Origin: Desulfonatronospira sp.
Lineage (GTDB): Bacteria; Desulfobacterota; Desulfovibrionia; Desulfovibrionales; Desulfonatronovibrionaceae
Assembly: GCA_007125075.1 (NCBI GenBank)
Contig: SLDX01000078.1
Location: forward strand, 1 to 50,324
Reading direction: 5' to 3'
Length of the DNA: 50,324 nt
Shown here piece after piece: positions 1-8,038 of this stretch (the first letter of the stretch is position 1; every line of letters begins with the position of its first letter). The translations under genes were made by a program, and so were the position numbers. The notes under the pieces are model-generated. The model was given only the letters and a program-made list of their open reading frames with translations, did no database searches and was not told the DNA's origin.

Positions 1-40
1 ACAGAGGACAGAGGACAGAGGACAGAGGACAGAGGACAGA
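1..40. repeat. Heptamer tandem array (acagagg)n
   Basis: The window opens inside a perfect 7-bp tandem array, unit acagagg, with at least five copies; the left end is cut by the window. The same unit occurs in reverse complement inside the intergenic array near 38545-38557. It is non-coding and lies about 170 bp upstream of the first gene. The region between the array and that gene holds nothing else I can recognise. Confidence 0.9.
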
Positions 41-208
41 ATTAAGACAGTGGACCCTGGTGAAACACGACTATAGTGTATGAATCATAAATTGATGCGG
101 AAAGATCCTCTGGGCTGGGCTTCGGAGAAGCCCGCCCTGCCATGCAGGCCGAGTCTGCTCTTTGCATATCATACTCATATAACATGAAGTAAAAACCGGA
201 GTGATTCA

Positions 209-1033
209 TTGCGGGAAAGAGAAAAAATCGTTCAGGCTCTTGATTTTTTGCGGAAAGAGTACCCTGATTATCGTCCGGATGCGGCACTGGTTCTGGGCAG
301 CGGCCTGGGGGAAATGTCTCGAGGGATAGAGGTCTTGTCCAGTACTGATTATCATCAGGTTCCCGGTTTTTCCTGTTCAACAGTTGCCGGGCACGCAGGG
401 ACTCTTTCTCTGTGCCGGACAAAAGATCTTCGACTGGCGGTTATGAAAGGCAGGGTTCACCTGTACGAAGGCTATACAGCAGCCGAAGTTGTCCGCAATC
501 TGCGCGTACTGGGTCTCTGGGGAGCCGGGACCGCCGTTTTGACCAATGCCGCAGGAGCACTGAATCCTCTTTTTTCCACAGGCAACATAATGCTCGTCAC
601 CGATCAGATCAACATGACCGGGGAGAATCCGCTCATCGGAGAAAACATTGAAGATTGGGGGCCGCGATTTCCGGACATGAGCTCGGTTTACTGCCCAAAG
701 CTTGCATCACTGGCCCTGAAAAGAGCGCTTGAACTTGGAATTTACCTGGAAAAAGGGGTTTATATAGGTATAAAGGGACCGTCACTGGAGACTCCTGCCG
801 AAACCAGGGCTTTCAGAAGGCTGGGAGCGGATGCCATCGGCATGTCCACCACTCTGGAGGCCATAGCAGCCAGACATCTGGGCATGCGGGTGCTCGGATA
901 CTCATGCCTGACCAACAAAAACCTGCCTGATTGCATGGCTGAGACCTCACACGCGGAAATTCTGGCCCAGGCCGGAAAAATAAACCGGGATCTAACCGCT
1001 CTGCTCACAGACATCCTGCCCAGGATCACTTGA
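209..1033 (+). CDS. Purine nucleoside phosphorylase (trimeric type)
   Basis: Cytosolic purine salvage enzyme expected to split inosine or guanosine with phosphate into free base and ribose-1-phosphate. The 274-residue length fits the trimeric PNP/MTAP family. Visible landmarks are the phosphate loop GSGLG (30-34), HAG (62-64), GRVHLYEGY (81-89), NAAG (113-116), the segment GPSLETPAE with the purine-contacting Glu198, GADAIGMST (206-214) and TNKN with Asn236, equivalent to the base-binding Asn of mammalian PNP. The start is a TTG with a GGAG Shine-Dalgarno about 9 nt upstream; no better in-frame start is visible. It is convergent with the methyltransferase gene and overlaps it by 8 bp. The family is secure; inosine/guanosine versus methylthioadenosine preference is inferred, and the Glu/Asn pair favours 6-oxopurines. 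Confidence 0.93.
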   Translation: MREREKIVQALDFLRKEYPDYRPDAALVLGSGLGEMSRGIEVLSSTDYHQVPGFSCSTVAGHAGTLSLCRTKDLRLAVMKGRVHLYEGYTAAEVVRNLRVLGLWGAGTAVLTNAAGALNPLFSTGNIMLVTDQINMTGENPLIGENIEDWGPRFPDMSSVYCPKLASLALKRALELGIYLEKGVYIGIKGPSLETPAETRAFRRLGADAIGMSTTLEAIAARHLGMRVLGYSCLTNKNLPDCMAETSHAEILAQAGKINRDLTALLTDILPRIT

Positions 1034-1760
1034 TCCGGTCGGCCATCCATTTGATCTGCCGGCAGATGCCCATCAGAAGTTTGAATTCGTGTTCCCTGAG
1101 TCCGTGACCTGCCAGGCCCCTTTTCAGAGGGAGCATAAAATAATCAGGATTGTCCGGCTTTAAAAAATCAATAGTTATTAAAGCTTCCTGGATATTGCGG
1201 TGCAGGAGGCTGATCTGTTCCTGGGTTGCCGGGGGTGAATCATGGGAGGGAATGTAGCGCGTCTTACCTGCAGGGACATGCTTGAAGCATTCATACAATA
1301 CGAGCAGCACCGCCTGAGAGACATTCAGGGACCAGGCCCGGCTGGTCGTGGGGATGGAAATGATCCTGGTGCACTGTTCAATTTCTTCATTGGTAAGCCC
1401 ATTATCCTCTGAGCCGAAAACAAGGGCAATGTCCAGGTCTTGCCTGTCCGGACGCATAATTTCCCCGGCGGCTTCCCAGGGCAGCAATATGCCTTTGCGC
1501 CAGCCGCCGATTCTGGCTGTTGTGGCATATACCCGGTGGAAATTTCTGATGGCTGACGTCAGATCAGGTTGTTGCTCCACAGAATCCAAAAGCTGCATGC
1601 CCTTGGCAGTAGCCAGAGGTCCGGCCCGCTCAGGATCGATTAGTTTGTCCCCGGTCACCATGAGCCTTGAACAGCCCATATTAACGCAGGCCCTGGCGGC
1701 TGAACCCACGTTTTCAGAGTACTTGGGCCGGCAAAGAATAACGGTAATGTTTTTGAGCAT
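1026..1760 (-). CDS. TrmJ-like SPOUT RNA 2'-O-methyltransferase
   Basis: Predicted SAM-dependent ribose methyltransferase of the TrmH/TrmJ (SPOUT) superfamily, probably acting on tRNA position 32. The N-terminus has the typical pattern of a beta-strand followed by RP and NVGSAARA. The C-terminal half has the trefoil-knot motifs FGSEDNGLTNEE and IPTTSRAWSLNVSQAV, which bind SAM and form the dimer interface. I place the start at the ATG at 1760 because family members begin just there (MLKNITVILCRP). A GTG nine codons upstream (1787) is possible but has no better ribosome site. The length of about 244 residues is normal. The exact RNA target cannot be read from sequence; TrmJ is the closest recognisable group. 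Confidence 0.85.
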   Translation of the reverse strand: MLKNITVILCRPKYSENVGSAARACVNMGCSRLMVTGDKLIDPERAGPLATAKGMQLLDSVEQQPDLTSAIRNFHRVYATTARIGGWRKGILLPWEAAGEIMRPDRQDLDIALVFGSEDNGLTNEEIEQCTRIISIPTTSRAWSLNVSQAVLLVLYECFKHVPAGKTRYIPSHDSPPATQEQISLLHRNIQEALITIDFLKPDNPDYFMLPLKRGLAGHGLREHEFKLLMGICRQIKWMADRIK

Positions 1761-1814
1761 TAGTGACTTACTCTTGAAACCTTTCACTTAGTTATCAGCC
1801 TGCCACGCGCCCTG

Positions 1815-1831
1815 CCACGCGCTTCGCGTGG
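1815..1831. repeat. Perfect hairpin in a 100-bp gap
   Basis: A 7-bp perfect stem CCACGCG/CGCGTGG with a CTT loop lies between two minus-strand genes. It is flanked by short repeats of the form gttatcNg. Neither side carries a strong T-tract, so it is not a clear intrinsic terminator. It resembles the other small GC-rich hairpins scattered through the intergenic DNA of this window. Confidence 0.6.
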
Positions 1832-1861
1832 TTATCTGTTATCGGTTATCCGTTTAAAGAT

Positions 1862-2863
1862 CTATACATTGAACCTGAAGGTTATTATGTCCCCGTCCCG
1901 GACAATGTACTCCTTTCCTTCCAGGCGCAGAACTCCCTGTTCCCGGGCCTTTTTGAAGGTTTTACAGCGCAGAAAATCATTCCATCCCAGCACTTCCGCC
2001 CGGATAAACCCTTTCTGGATGTCGGAATGGATGACCCCCGCGGCCTCCCAGGCGTTCTGGCCGTTTCTCAGGGGCCAGGCCCTTACTTCCTTCTCCCCGG
2101 CAGTAAGAAAGGTGATCAGACCCAGAAGCCTGTAGGTTCCCGCGATGACCCGGTCCAGCACAGATCCGCTGATGCCCAGATCCTGCATGAATTCGTGCAG
2201 TTCCTGCTCTGATTCCAGTTCGGACATCTCTCTTTCCAGTCTGGCTGAAAAAGCTATATGTCCCATATTGGGCTCTTCCGGAGGGATCTGAAAGTCACCC
2301 AACCGGTTTTCAGCCACGTTCCAGGCATAAAGAACCGGTTTGGCCGAGAGAAAGGCAAAACCCTTAAGCACTTCGTTCATGGCAAGATTTCTGTCTATCC
2401 TTAAGGGCATTTCCTGTTCAAGTATTTCCTGAGCCTTAAGCAGCATTTCTTCTTCTTCAGGATTATAAAGATGTCTGGCCTTTTTCTTGTCTTCCAGAAT
2501 CTTATCCAGTTTTTTCTCAATCACGGCCATATCCGAGACCATGAGTTCAGCTTCGATTGAATCCTGTTGTTTAAGGGGATCCTGGGTGCCGCTGAAGGCG
2601 TCGAGTACCGCTATAAGACAGTCAACACCGCGGATGTCGCTCAGCAGTCTGTTGCCCAGGGCTTGAGCCCCTCCACCGGGCAGATCCAGATATTCAATTT
2701 CAGTACAGGTGATCTTTTTGGGTTTGAACAAAGCGCTTAAAGGTTCAAGCCGAGGCTCAGGAACCTTGACCATGGCCCTGTTGCCAAAAATCTGCGGGCC
2801 GGTCAGAGCCCTGAAAAGCTCAGTTTTGCCGCTGCCGCTGAAGCCGACGATGGCTGTTTTCAT
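1862..2863 (-). CDS. YchF-like GTPase/ATPase with TGS domain
   Basis: P-loop NTPase related to YchF/OLA1 of the Obg family, which associate with ribosomes and tend to prefer ATP. The P-loop is GFSGSGKT (7-14), the Walker B/G3 motif is DLPGGG (60-65), an acidic coiled-coil-like insert follows at about 110-160, and a C-terminal TGS domain ends in GDIITFRFNV. I chose the ATG at 2863, which has a GGGGA ribosome site 5 nt upstream and makes the protein start MKTAIVGF. An upstream ATG-less extension to 2887 is unlikely. At 333 residues it is about 30 shorter than standard YchF. Its P-loop reads SGSGKT instead of the usual PNVGKS, so this may be a paralogue rather than the housekeeping ychF. Confidence 0.85.
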   Translation of the reverse strand: MKTAIVGFSGSGKTELFRALTGPQIFGNRAMVKVPEPRLEPLSALFKPKKITCTEIEYLDLPGGGAQALGNRLLSDIRGVDCLIAVLDAFSGTQDPLKQQDSIEAELMVSDMAVIEKKLDKILEDKKKARHLYNPEEEEMLLKAQEILEQEMPLRIDRNLAMNEVLKGFAFLSAKPVLYAWNVAENRLGDFQIPPEEPNMGHIAFSARLEREMSELESEQELHEFMQDLGISGSVLDRVIAGTYRLLGLITFLTAGEKEVRAWPLRNGQNAWEAAGVIHSDIQKGFIRAEVLGWNDFLRCKTFKKAREQGVLRLEGKEYIVRDGDIITFRFNV

Positions 2864-2907
2864 GTAATCCCCGGAATAGTTTTTCACTTAACAGTCAAAA
2901 GTACTTT

Positions 2908-3024
2908 CCGTCATGCCGGTCCGGCACCCAGTCTCTTACCCGCCTGCTGCGGGCAGGTCCTATTGAAAAGACACTGGGTTCCGGCTCCCGGTTTTCACAG
3001 GGACAGGCTTCGCCGGAATGACGG
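2908..3024. repeat. MITE-like nested inverted repeat
   Basis: The element is bounded by CCGTCATGCCGG and CCGGAATGACGG (11 of 12 paired). Inside, CCGGCACCCAGT pairs with ACTGGGTTCCGG (11 of 12), and at the centre CCTGC pairs with GCAGG around a 5-nt loop. The whole 117 bp can therefore fold as one long interrupted hairpin. The cgtcat...atgacg ends resemble the small non-coding dispersed repeats common in many proteobacterial genomes. It has no open frame and sits in the promoter region between the YchF-like gene and topA. Confidence 0.75.
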
Positions 3025-3202
3025 ATAGGCAGAATTATGGTAAACAAATCAAATAGTTAAGAGAATTTTTGGCTGTCAAGTTTTTTATAAAAATTGAAAT
3101 AAACGTCCGCCTATATAGCAAAAAGTTAATCGTGACAAGAAAAACCCTGAAATTAATTTCTGCTTGCCAAAGAAAATGGCAGTGTTTATACGCACGAACA
3201 TT

Positions 3203-5446
3203 ATGAGCAAAGATTTAATCATAGTCGAATCACCGGCAAAGGTGAAGACCATAAGCAGGTTTCTGGGCAAGGATTATATGGTCGAGGCCTCTGTAGGTCA
3301 TATCCGCGATCTTCCAAAAAAGAGTCTGGGAGTGGATGAAGAACATGGGTTCACACCCCAGTATGAAATCATCCAGGGCAAGAAAAAAGTGGTCAATAAA
3401 CTCAAACAGAGCGCATCCAGATCAGGCCAGGTCTATCTGGCTCCTGACCCTGACAGGGAAGGTGAGGCCATAGCCTGGCATATTGCCCAGGAGATAAGGG
3501 AAAAAAATCCTCGCATTCATCGTATTCAATTCAACGAAATCACCTCCAGAGCGGTACGGGAGGCCCTGGACAAACCACGTAAACTGAACGAAGACCTGTT
3601 CAATTCGCAGCAGGCCAGACGGGTGCTGGACCGTCTGGTGGGCTATAAAATTTCTCCGCTGCTGTGGAAAAAGGTCAAGCGCGGTCTGTCCGCAGGCAGA
3701 GTGCAGTCTGTGGCCCTGCGCATGATCGTTGAGCGCGAAAGGGAGCGCCAGGCCTTTGTCCCTGAGGAATACTGGGTATTCAAGGCTCACCTGAAGACTG
3801 AAAAGAATAAGTCCTTTGAGGCTCTTCTCTGGAAGATCAGCAATAAAAAAGCAAATGTGGGCTCGGAAAAAGAAGCCCTGGCCCTGGAAGAAAAACTGAA
3901 CAAGGCCTCGTTTGCGGTTCAGTCAGTGGAGGAGAAGGAAAGGTCCAGGAGTCCCAAACCTCCGTTCATTACTTCCACTCTCCAGCAGGAGGCAAGCAGC
4001 CGTCTGGGGTTTACAGCCAAGAGAACCATGTCCGTGGCCCAACGCCTTTACGAAGGTCTGGATCTTGGAGAAAAAGGAATCACCGCGCTCATAACCTATA
4101 TGCGTACTGATTCGGTGCGGGTATCCAAAGAAGCTCAGGCTGAAGCCAAAAACTGGATAATCGATAATCTGGGAGAGGATTATTATCCGCAAAAGACCAG
4201 GCATTTCAAGTCCAAGGGTTCTTCCCAGGATGCACATGAAGCCGTAAGACCTGTAGATCCCTCGCTTACTCCGGAAGAAGTCAAGGCATCTCTGTCAAGA
4301 GATGACTATATGCTGTACAGACTTATCTGGTCAAGGTTCATGGCCTCTCAGATGGCTCCGGCCAGGTTCTGGGATACCGTCATCACCATAAAGGCAGCCA
4401 ATACCCTCTGGAGGGCCAAGGGGGAAAGGCTAATATTTTCGGGGTTCCTGCGTCTTTATTCTCCCGGCGGCACTCAGGAGGAAAGTCTGCTTCCAGAACT
4501 TAAGCAGGATGAACAGCTCGAACTGCAGAAGCTGATTAAGGAACAGAAATTCACCCAGCCTCCGAGCAGGTACAGTGAGGCTTCACTGGTTCGCAAACTG
4601 GAGGAGCTGGGCATCGGCAGACCGTCCACATACGCGGCCATCATTTCCACCCTGCTGGATCGCGAATACGTGATTATCGAAGAAAAAAACTTTATGCCCA
4701 CTGAATTGGGGGCACAGGTCTGTGATCTTCTGGTAGCCAACTTTCCGGCACTTCTGGATGTGAACTTTACCGCCCAGATGGAGCGTGATCTGGATACCAT
4801 TGCCATGGGTAAGAAGGACTGGGTGGAAGTGCTGAAGAACTTTACCAGTGAGTTCTATCCGACCCTGGAAAAGGCAAACGAGCTCATGACTTCGGTTAAA
4901 GGCGGCAAGGAAACGGACATCAAGTGTGAGCAGTGCGGGGCGAACATGCTCATCCGCTTCGGCCGGCACGGAGCTTTTCTGGCCTGTTCCAGGTATCCCG
5001 AGTGCAAAAATACCAGCAATTTCACCCGGGATGAACAGGGATTATTGCAGTCGGTGGACGCAGAACCTGTGCAGCGCGAAAAAATCGGAACCTGCCCTGA
5101 ATGCGGCGGGGATCTGGTGGTGAAAAAGGCCCGTACCGGGAACAGGTTTATAGCCTGCAATAATTATCCAAAGTGCAAATACAGCGCGCCTTTTTCTACA
5201 GGGGTACCCTGCCCTGTGGAAGACTGTCCGGGCGAGCTGGTGGAAAAAGGCAGCCGCAGGGGCAAAGTCTTTTACGGCTGCAATCAGTATCCCAAATGCC
5301 AGTATGCGTTATGGAACCCGCCGGTTGCCGGCAAATGTCCGGAATGCGGATCCAGTGTTCTGGTCAGAAAAAGCACCAAGACAAGAGGTGAGCATCTGGC
5401 CTGTCCTGAGAAAAAGTGCAAATACTGGAAAGAGCTGGAACAGTAA
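3203..5446 (+). CDS. topA: DNA topoisomerase I
   Basis: Type IA topoisomerase that relaxes negative supercoils through a 5'-phosphotyrosine intermediate. Numbered from the ATG at 3203, the TOPRIM domain covers roughly 1-115 with Glu9 and the acidic motif DPDREGEAIAWH (82-93). The catalytic tyrosine is Tyr299 in TYMRTDSVRVS. The C-terminal 180 residues hold four cysteine zinc ribbons (CEQC..C..C, CPEC..C..C, CPVEDC..C..C, CPEC..C..C), a full set for single-stranded DNA binding. I chose 3203 because the family starts with MSKDLIIVESPAKVKTI. An in-frame TTG at 3164 and ATG at 3176 are alternatives; none has a convincing Shine-Dalgarno. The 747-residue length is normal for deltaproteobacterial TopA. 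Confidence 0.96.
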   Translation: MSKDLIIVESPAKVKTISRFLGKDYMVEASVGHIRDLPKKSLGVDEEHGFTPQYEIIQGKKKVVNKLKQSASRSGQVYLAPDPDREGEAIAWHIAQEIREKNPRIHRIQFNEITSRAVREALDKPRKLNEDLFNSQQARRVLDRLVGYKISPLLWKKVKRGLSAGRVQSVALRMIVERERERQAFVPEEYWVFKAHLKTEKNKSFEALLWKISNKKANVGSEKEALALEEKLNKASFAVQSVEEKERSRSPKPPFITSTLQQEASSRLGFTAKRTMSVAQRLYEGLDLGEKGITALITYMRTDSVRVSKEAQAEAKNWIIDNLGEDYYPQKTRHFKSKGSSQDAHEAVRPVDPSLTPEEVKASLSRDDYMLYRLIWSRFMASQMAPARFWDTVITIKAANTLWRAKGERLIFSGFLRLYSPGGTQEESLLPELKQDEQLELQKLIKEQKFTQPPSRYSEASLVRKLEELGIGRPSTYAAIISTLLDREYVIIEEKNFMPTELGAQVCDLLVANFPALLDVNFTAQMERDLDTIAMGKKDWVEVLKNFTSEFYPTLEKANELMTSVKGGKETDIKCEQCGANMLIRFGRHGAFLACSRYPECKNTSNFTRDEQGLLQSVDAEPVQREKIGTCPECGGDLVVKKARTGNRFIACNNYPKCKYSAPFSTGVPCPVEDCPGELVEKGSRRGKVFYGCNQYPKCQYALWNPPVAGKCPECGSSVLVRKSTKTRGEHLACPEKKCKYWKELEQ

Positions 5447-5457
5447 GAGAAGAATTA

Positions 5458-5578
5458 CTTTAGAGACTTAAGCGAGGGGGAGAGGGGGCGACCGTTCGTT
5501 CAAACTCCGGAACCAGAAGGCCAGTAAGGCTGCAAATTTAAGACGTTACGGATTCAGGCTTCAAAGAAGTCTCTAAAG
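5458..5578. repeat. 12-bp perfect inverted repeat bracketing 97 bp
   Basis: CTTTAGAGACTT (5458-5469) and AAGTCTCTAAAG (5567-5578) are perfect inverted copies, and the 97-bp interior has no open frame. The element lies between the topA stop codon and the decayed DUF2156 gene. It could be a small non-autonomous element or a relic of rearrangement; the sequence alone does not decide. Confidence 0.5.
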
Positions 5579-5584
5579 CCGTCT

Positions 5585-6126
5585 TTAATCGACAACCACT
5601 GTGCATTTCTTTAGAAATCCTGCCGGGTGGTAGGACTCTTTGGCCTTTTTAAGACCGGGATCATCCATGTCCTGCTCGCGGTTTATCAACTGGTAGTCCG
5701 GAGCGGAATTGAGCAGAAAGAGTCTGTTCATGGCCTGATAGACCCCTTTGTGTGTCTGGGGAAGCCTTTTTCAAAATGAATGAGCAGGCTTTGATCCGGC
5801 AAAACTTCAGCTACCGTGAAGGCGGTCATTTCATCCCGGATAATCAGCCCTGCTCCGAACAGTCTGCTCAAACGTTCCCAGGCGTTGAACACCTTCACGA
5901 CCACGCGGTTTTCAGCTTCCAGGGTTGATGAATCAGCGCATTCCTTCCACAGGCACCATTCAGTCTGGAGACCCAGGGCGTGTTCGATATATTTTTTATC
6001 CAAAGGAACATATGTATAGTCGTTTTTTCTGACAAACTGGTTGTACAGGTTCTTTTTTCTATGCCATTTATTGCCTTTAAGGGCTCTTAGTTCGGAGCCG
6101 GAATAAAGTGGGCTTACAGCGTCAAA
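5585..6126 (-). pseudogene. DUF2156-family gene, 5'-truncated and frameshifted
   Basis: The minus strand encodes the C-terminal part of a DUF2156 protein (phosphatidylglycerol lysyltransferase-like acyltransferase fold). The first readable part includes ALKGNKWHRKKNLYNQF, followed by a segment ending LLIHFEKGFP. At about 5755-5765 the frame shifts; the next frame continues with HKGVYQAMNRLFLL, NREQDMDDPGLKKAKESYHP and a TAA at 5585-5587. Intact relatives are about 300 residues; only about 175 remain here. The 5' part is missing at the junction with the YitT remnant on the opposite strand (about 6110-6130), with no start codon or ribosome site. Family recognition is from the conserved KYHRKRN-like and NREQDMGxxGLRKAKxSYxP patterns. 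It is almost certainly non-functional. Confidence 0.82.
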
Positions 6127-6276
6127 CCCAGGAAGATAGTTCTGACCGTGGTCAATAATTTTCAGTTAAAAAGGCTGGAAGAACTGATCTATAAAAAGGA
6201 TCCTGAAGCATTTGTCATCATTGAGAATACCTTTAATGTTCTGGGACGCGGTTTTTCCCGAAGGATGATTTTTTAA
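6121..6276 (+). pseudogene. YitT/DUF2179 C-terminal remnant
   Basis: The plus strand reads as the cytoplasmic C-terminal domain (DUF2179) of a YitT-type membrane protein: IVLTVVNNFQLKRLEELIY, then KKDPEAFVIIENTFNVLGRG, ending in FSRRMIF and TAA. The five or six transmembrane segments that should precede it are absent; upstream sequence is the antisense DUF2156 fragment. The stop codon overlaps the ATG of the next gene by one base, so the ancestral yitT-like gene was probably the first gene of an operon with the SAM hydrolase. The left boundary is approximate. The loss of both 5' ends at one point indicates a single deletion across a divergent promoter. Confidence 0.75.
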
Positions 6277-7046
6277 TGTCACTTATTGTTCTGCTTACCG
6301 ATTTCGGCCATATTGATCCATACGTTGGCCAGATGAAAGGAATGATTTACAGAAAATTTCCAGAAGCCCGAATTGTGGATCTGAGTCATGGCGTGCGGAC
6401 TTTCAATGTTGAGCAGGCCGGTTTTTTGCTTTCAGCTTCTCTGGATCACTTTCCGCACGGTTCGGTATTCGCAGCCGTGGTTGATCCAGGTGTAGGCTCC
6501 GACCGGAGCATAGTGCTTGCTGATACCGGTACTTATCTGATACTTGCTCCCGACAACGGGCTCTTGAGCCTGCTTTTTGAGGAAGGCCTGATACTCAGGG
6601 TGTACAGATACAGGGGAAATCTTCCGGCTTCTTCCACCTTTCACGGCCGGGACATAATTGCTCCTCTGACGGCTTACCTGGCTCAGAAAAAAAAAGTGCC
6701 CGAAGAATTCTCACCCATGGATCCGGACGAGCTGATCCTGACCGGGCTTTTAAAGCCCAGGTTTTCGGAATCAGGCCTGGAGTGCAGGGTGGTGCACCAG
6801 GACCGTTTCGGAAATCTGATTCTTGACCTGAATATCAGGGATTGGGTCGGAAGGCTTAAAGGCAGGAAATTTCGCCTAAAGGATCTGGATCTTTTTCCGG
6901 TTTCTTATTATGCAGCCATTCCGGATGGTTGTCTGGGGCTGGTGCCGGGCAGTCAGGGACGGCTGGAAATAGCAGCCAGAGAAAAAAGCGCGGCCGATCT
7001 TCTGGAAACGGGACCGGGGGACAGGGTTGTCATCGAGGAATACTGA
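6276..7046 (+). CDS. SAM hydroxide adenosyltransferase (DUF62 family)
   Basis: Member of the SAM-dependent chlorinase/fluorinase superfamily. Non-halogenating members hydrolyse S-adenosylmethionine to adenosine and methionine, using an Asp-Arg-His set to activate water. The N-terminal motif is LLTDFG with DPYVGQMKG (Asp9, Asp14), followed by DLSHGV, VVDPGVGSDRS (69-79), LAPDNGLLS and TFHGRDIIAP. These match the hydrolase group rather than the halogenases. The length of 256 residues is typical. The ATG overlaps the stop codon of the YitT remnant, and the ribosome site would lie inside that remnant. The usual promoter was probably removed by the deletion just upstream, so expression may depend on a fortuitous promoter. 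The role in SAM homeostasis is inferred. Confidence 0.88.
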   Translation: MSLIVLLTDFGHIDPYVGQMKGMIYRKFPEARIVDLSHGVRTFNVEQAGFLLSASLDHFPHGSVFAAVVDPGVGSDRSIVLADTGTYLILAPDNGLLSLLFEEGLILRVYRYRGNLPASSTFHGRDIIAPLTAYLAQKKKVPEEFSPMDPDELILTGLLKPRFSESGLECRVVHQDRFGNLILDLNIRDWVGRLKGRKFRLKDLDLFPVSYYAAIPDGCLGLVPGSQGRLEIAAREKSAADLLETGPGDRVVIEEY

Positions 7047-7069
7047 ACTACTCCTGCGAAGAGGTAAAA

Positions 7070-8032
7070 ATGTCTCAGACAATGATCATCTATGATTCGA
7101 TCTGCAAACTGCATCTTGCAGGCAGCAGCCATCCTGAAAGTCCCGACAGGCTTGAAGCCATAGTTTCGGCCCTGCAAAATGATCCGCATACTTCATCGCT
7201 TGACTGGCAACGTCCACTGCCTGCCGGTGAGGATGATCTGCTGGCCAATCATGACCGTTCATATATTGATCTGGTCAAAGACAGCGTTGCCTCAGGGCGT
7301 TCTTCCCTTGGTTATCCGGATACGGGCATAAATAAGTCTTCCTGGGACGCTGCCCTGGCCGCGGGAGGAGCCATGATCACCGGTGTTGAGCTGGTGATGG
7401 AAGGAAAAGCCGCCAATGCTTTCTGTCCGGTCCGCCCTCCGGGCCATCACGCACTGCCGGGAATGGGCATGGGCTTCTGTCTTTTCAACAACGTTGCTCT
7501 TGGAGCAAGGCATGCCATAAAGAAGTACGGGCTGGAGCGGATACTGATCATTGACTGGGATGTTCATCACGGAAACGGAACTCAGGAAGCTTTTTACAAG
7601 GAAAAGGAAGTCTTTTTTTTCAGCACGCACCAGGCTTCCTGGTATCCTTTCACCGGTGCTTCAGGAGAAACAGGCGAGGGACCCGGGCTCGGAACGACCA
7701 TGAATTTTCCCTTTCCTGCTGGGTCGGGCAGGAAGGAAATTCTTCCAGTATATACGGAACGCCTGCTCCCGGCCATGCAGAAGTACAAGCCTCAGCTGGT
7801 GCTGGTTTCCGCAGGTTTCGATTCTCATCAGGGCGATCTTCTGGGCATGTTCAAGCTTACAGCTGAAGATTTTGCCCAGTTGACCTCCATAGCCATGGAA
7901 ATTGCCGCTGAGTACGCTTCAGGACGGCTGGTTTCCACTCTTGAAGGGGGGTACAATCTTGATGGTCTGGCCAGAGCCTGCACAGCTCATGTACGCACGT
8001 TAATGCAGGCACAGGCTGGTGAAAACCTGTGA
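7070..8032 (+). CDS. Histone deacetylase-like amidohydrolase
   Basis: Zinc hydrolase of the HDAC/AcuC/acetylpolyamine amidohydrolase superfamily; likely substrates are acetylated amines or acetyl-lysine, which the sequence cannot separate. Landmarks, numbered from the ATG at 7070, are HPESPDRL (21-28), RPPGHHA with the two active-site histidines (122-128), DWDVHHGNGTQ (162-172) with zinc ligands Asp164 and His166, SAGFDSHQGD with ligand Asp251, and LEGGYN carrying the transition-state tyrosine near residue 300. The ATG has a GAGG site 5 nt upstream. The length of 320 residues is normal. It starts 23 bp after the SAM hydrolase, so the two are probably cotranscribed. It converges with the MoeA gene 6 bp downstream. 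Confidence 0.92.
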   Translation: MSQTMIIYDSICKLHLAGSSHPESPDRLEAIVSALQNDPHTSSLDWQRPLPAGEDDLLANHDRSYIDLVKDSVASGRSSLGYPDTGINKSSWDAALAAGGAMITGVELVMEGKAANAFCPVRPPGHHALPGMGMGFCLFNNVALGARHAIKKYGLERILIIDWDVHHGNGTQEAFYKEKEVFFFSTHQASWYPFTGASGETGEGPGLGTTMNFPFPAGSGRKEILPVYTERLLPAMQKYKPQLVLVSAGFDSHQGDLLGMFKLTAEDFAQLTSIAMEIAAEYASGRLVSTLEGGYNLDGLARACTAHVRTLMQAQAGENL

Positions 8033-8038
8033 GCCTGA

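Noticed and set aside
6160-6166. TGA just upstream of the DUF2156 remnant read as selenocysteine
   Set aside because: It sits at the deletion junction, no family sequence continues upstream of it, and the gene also has a frameshift.
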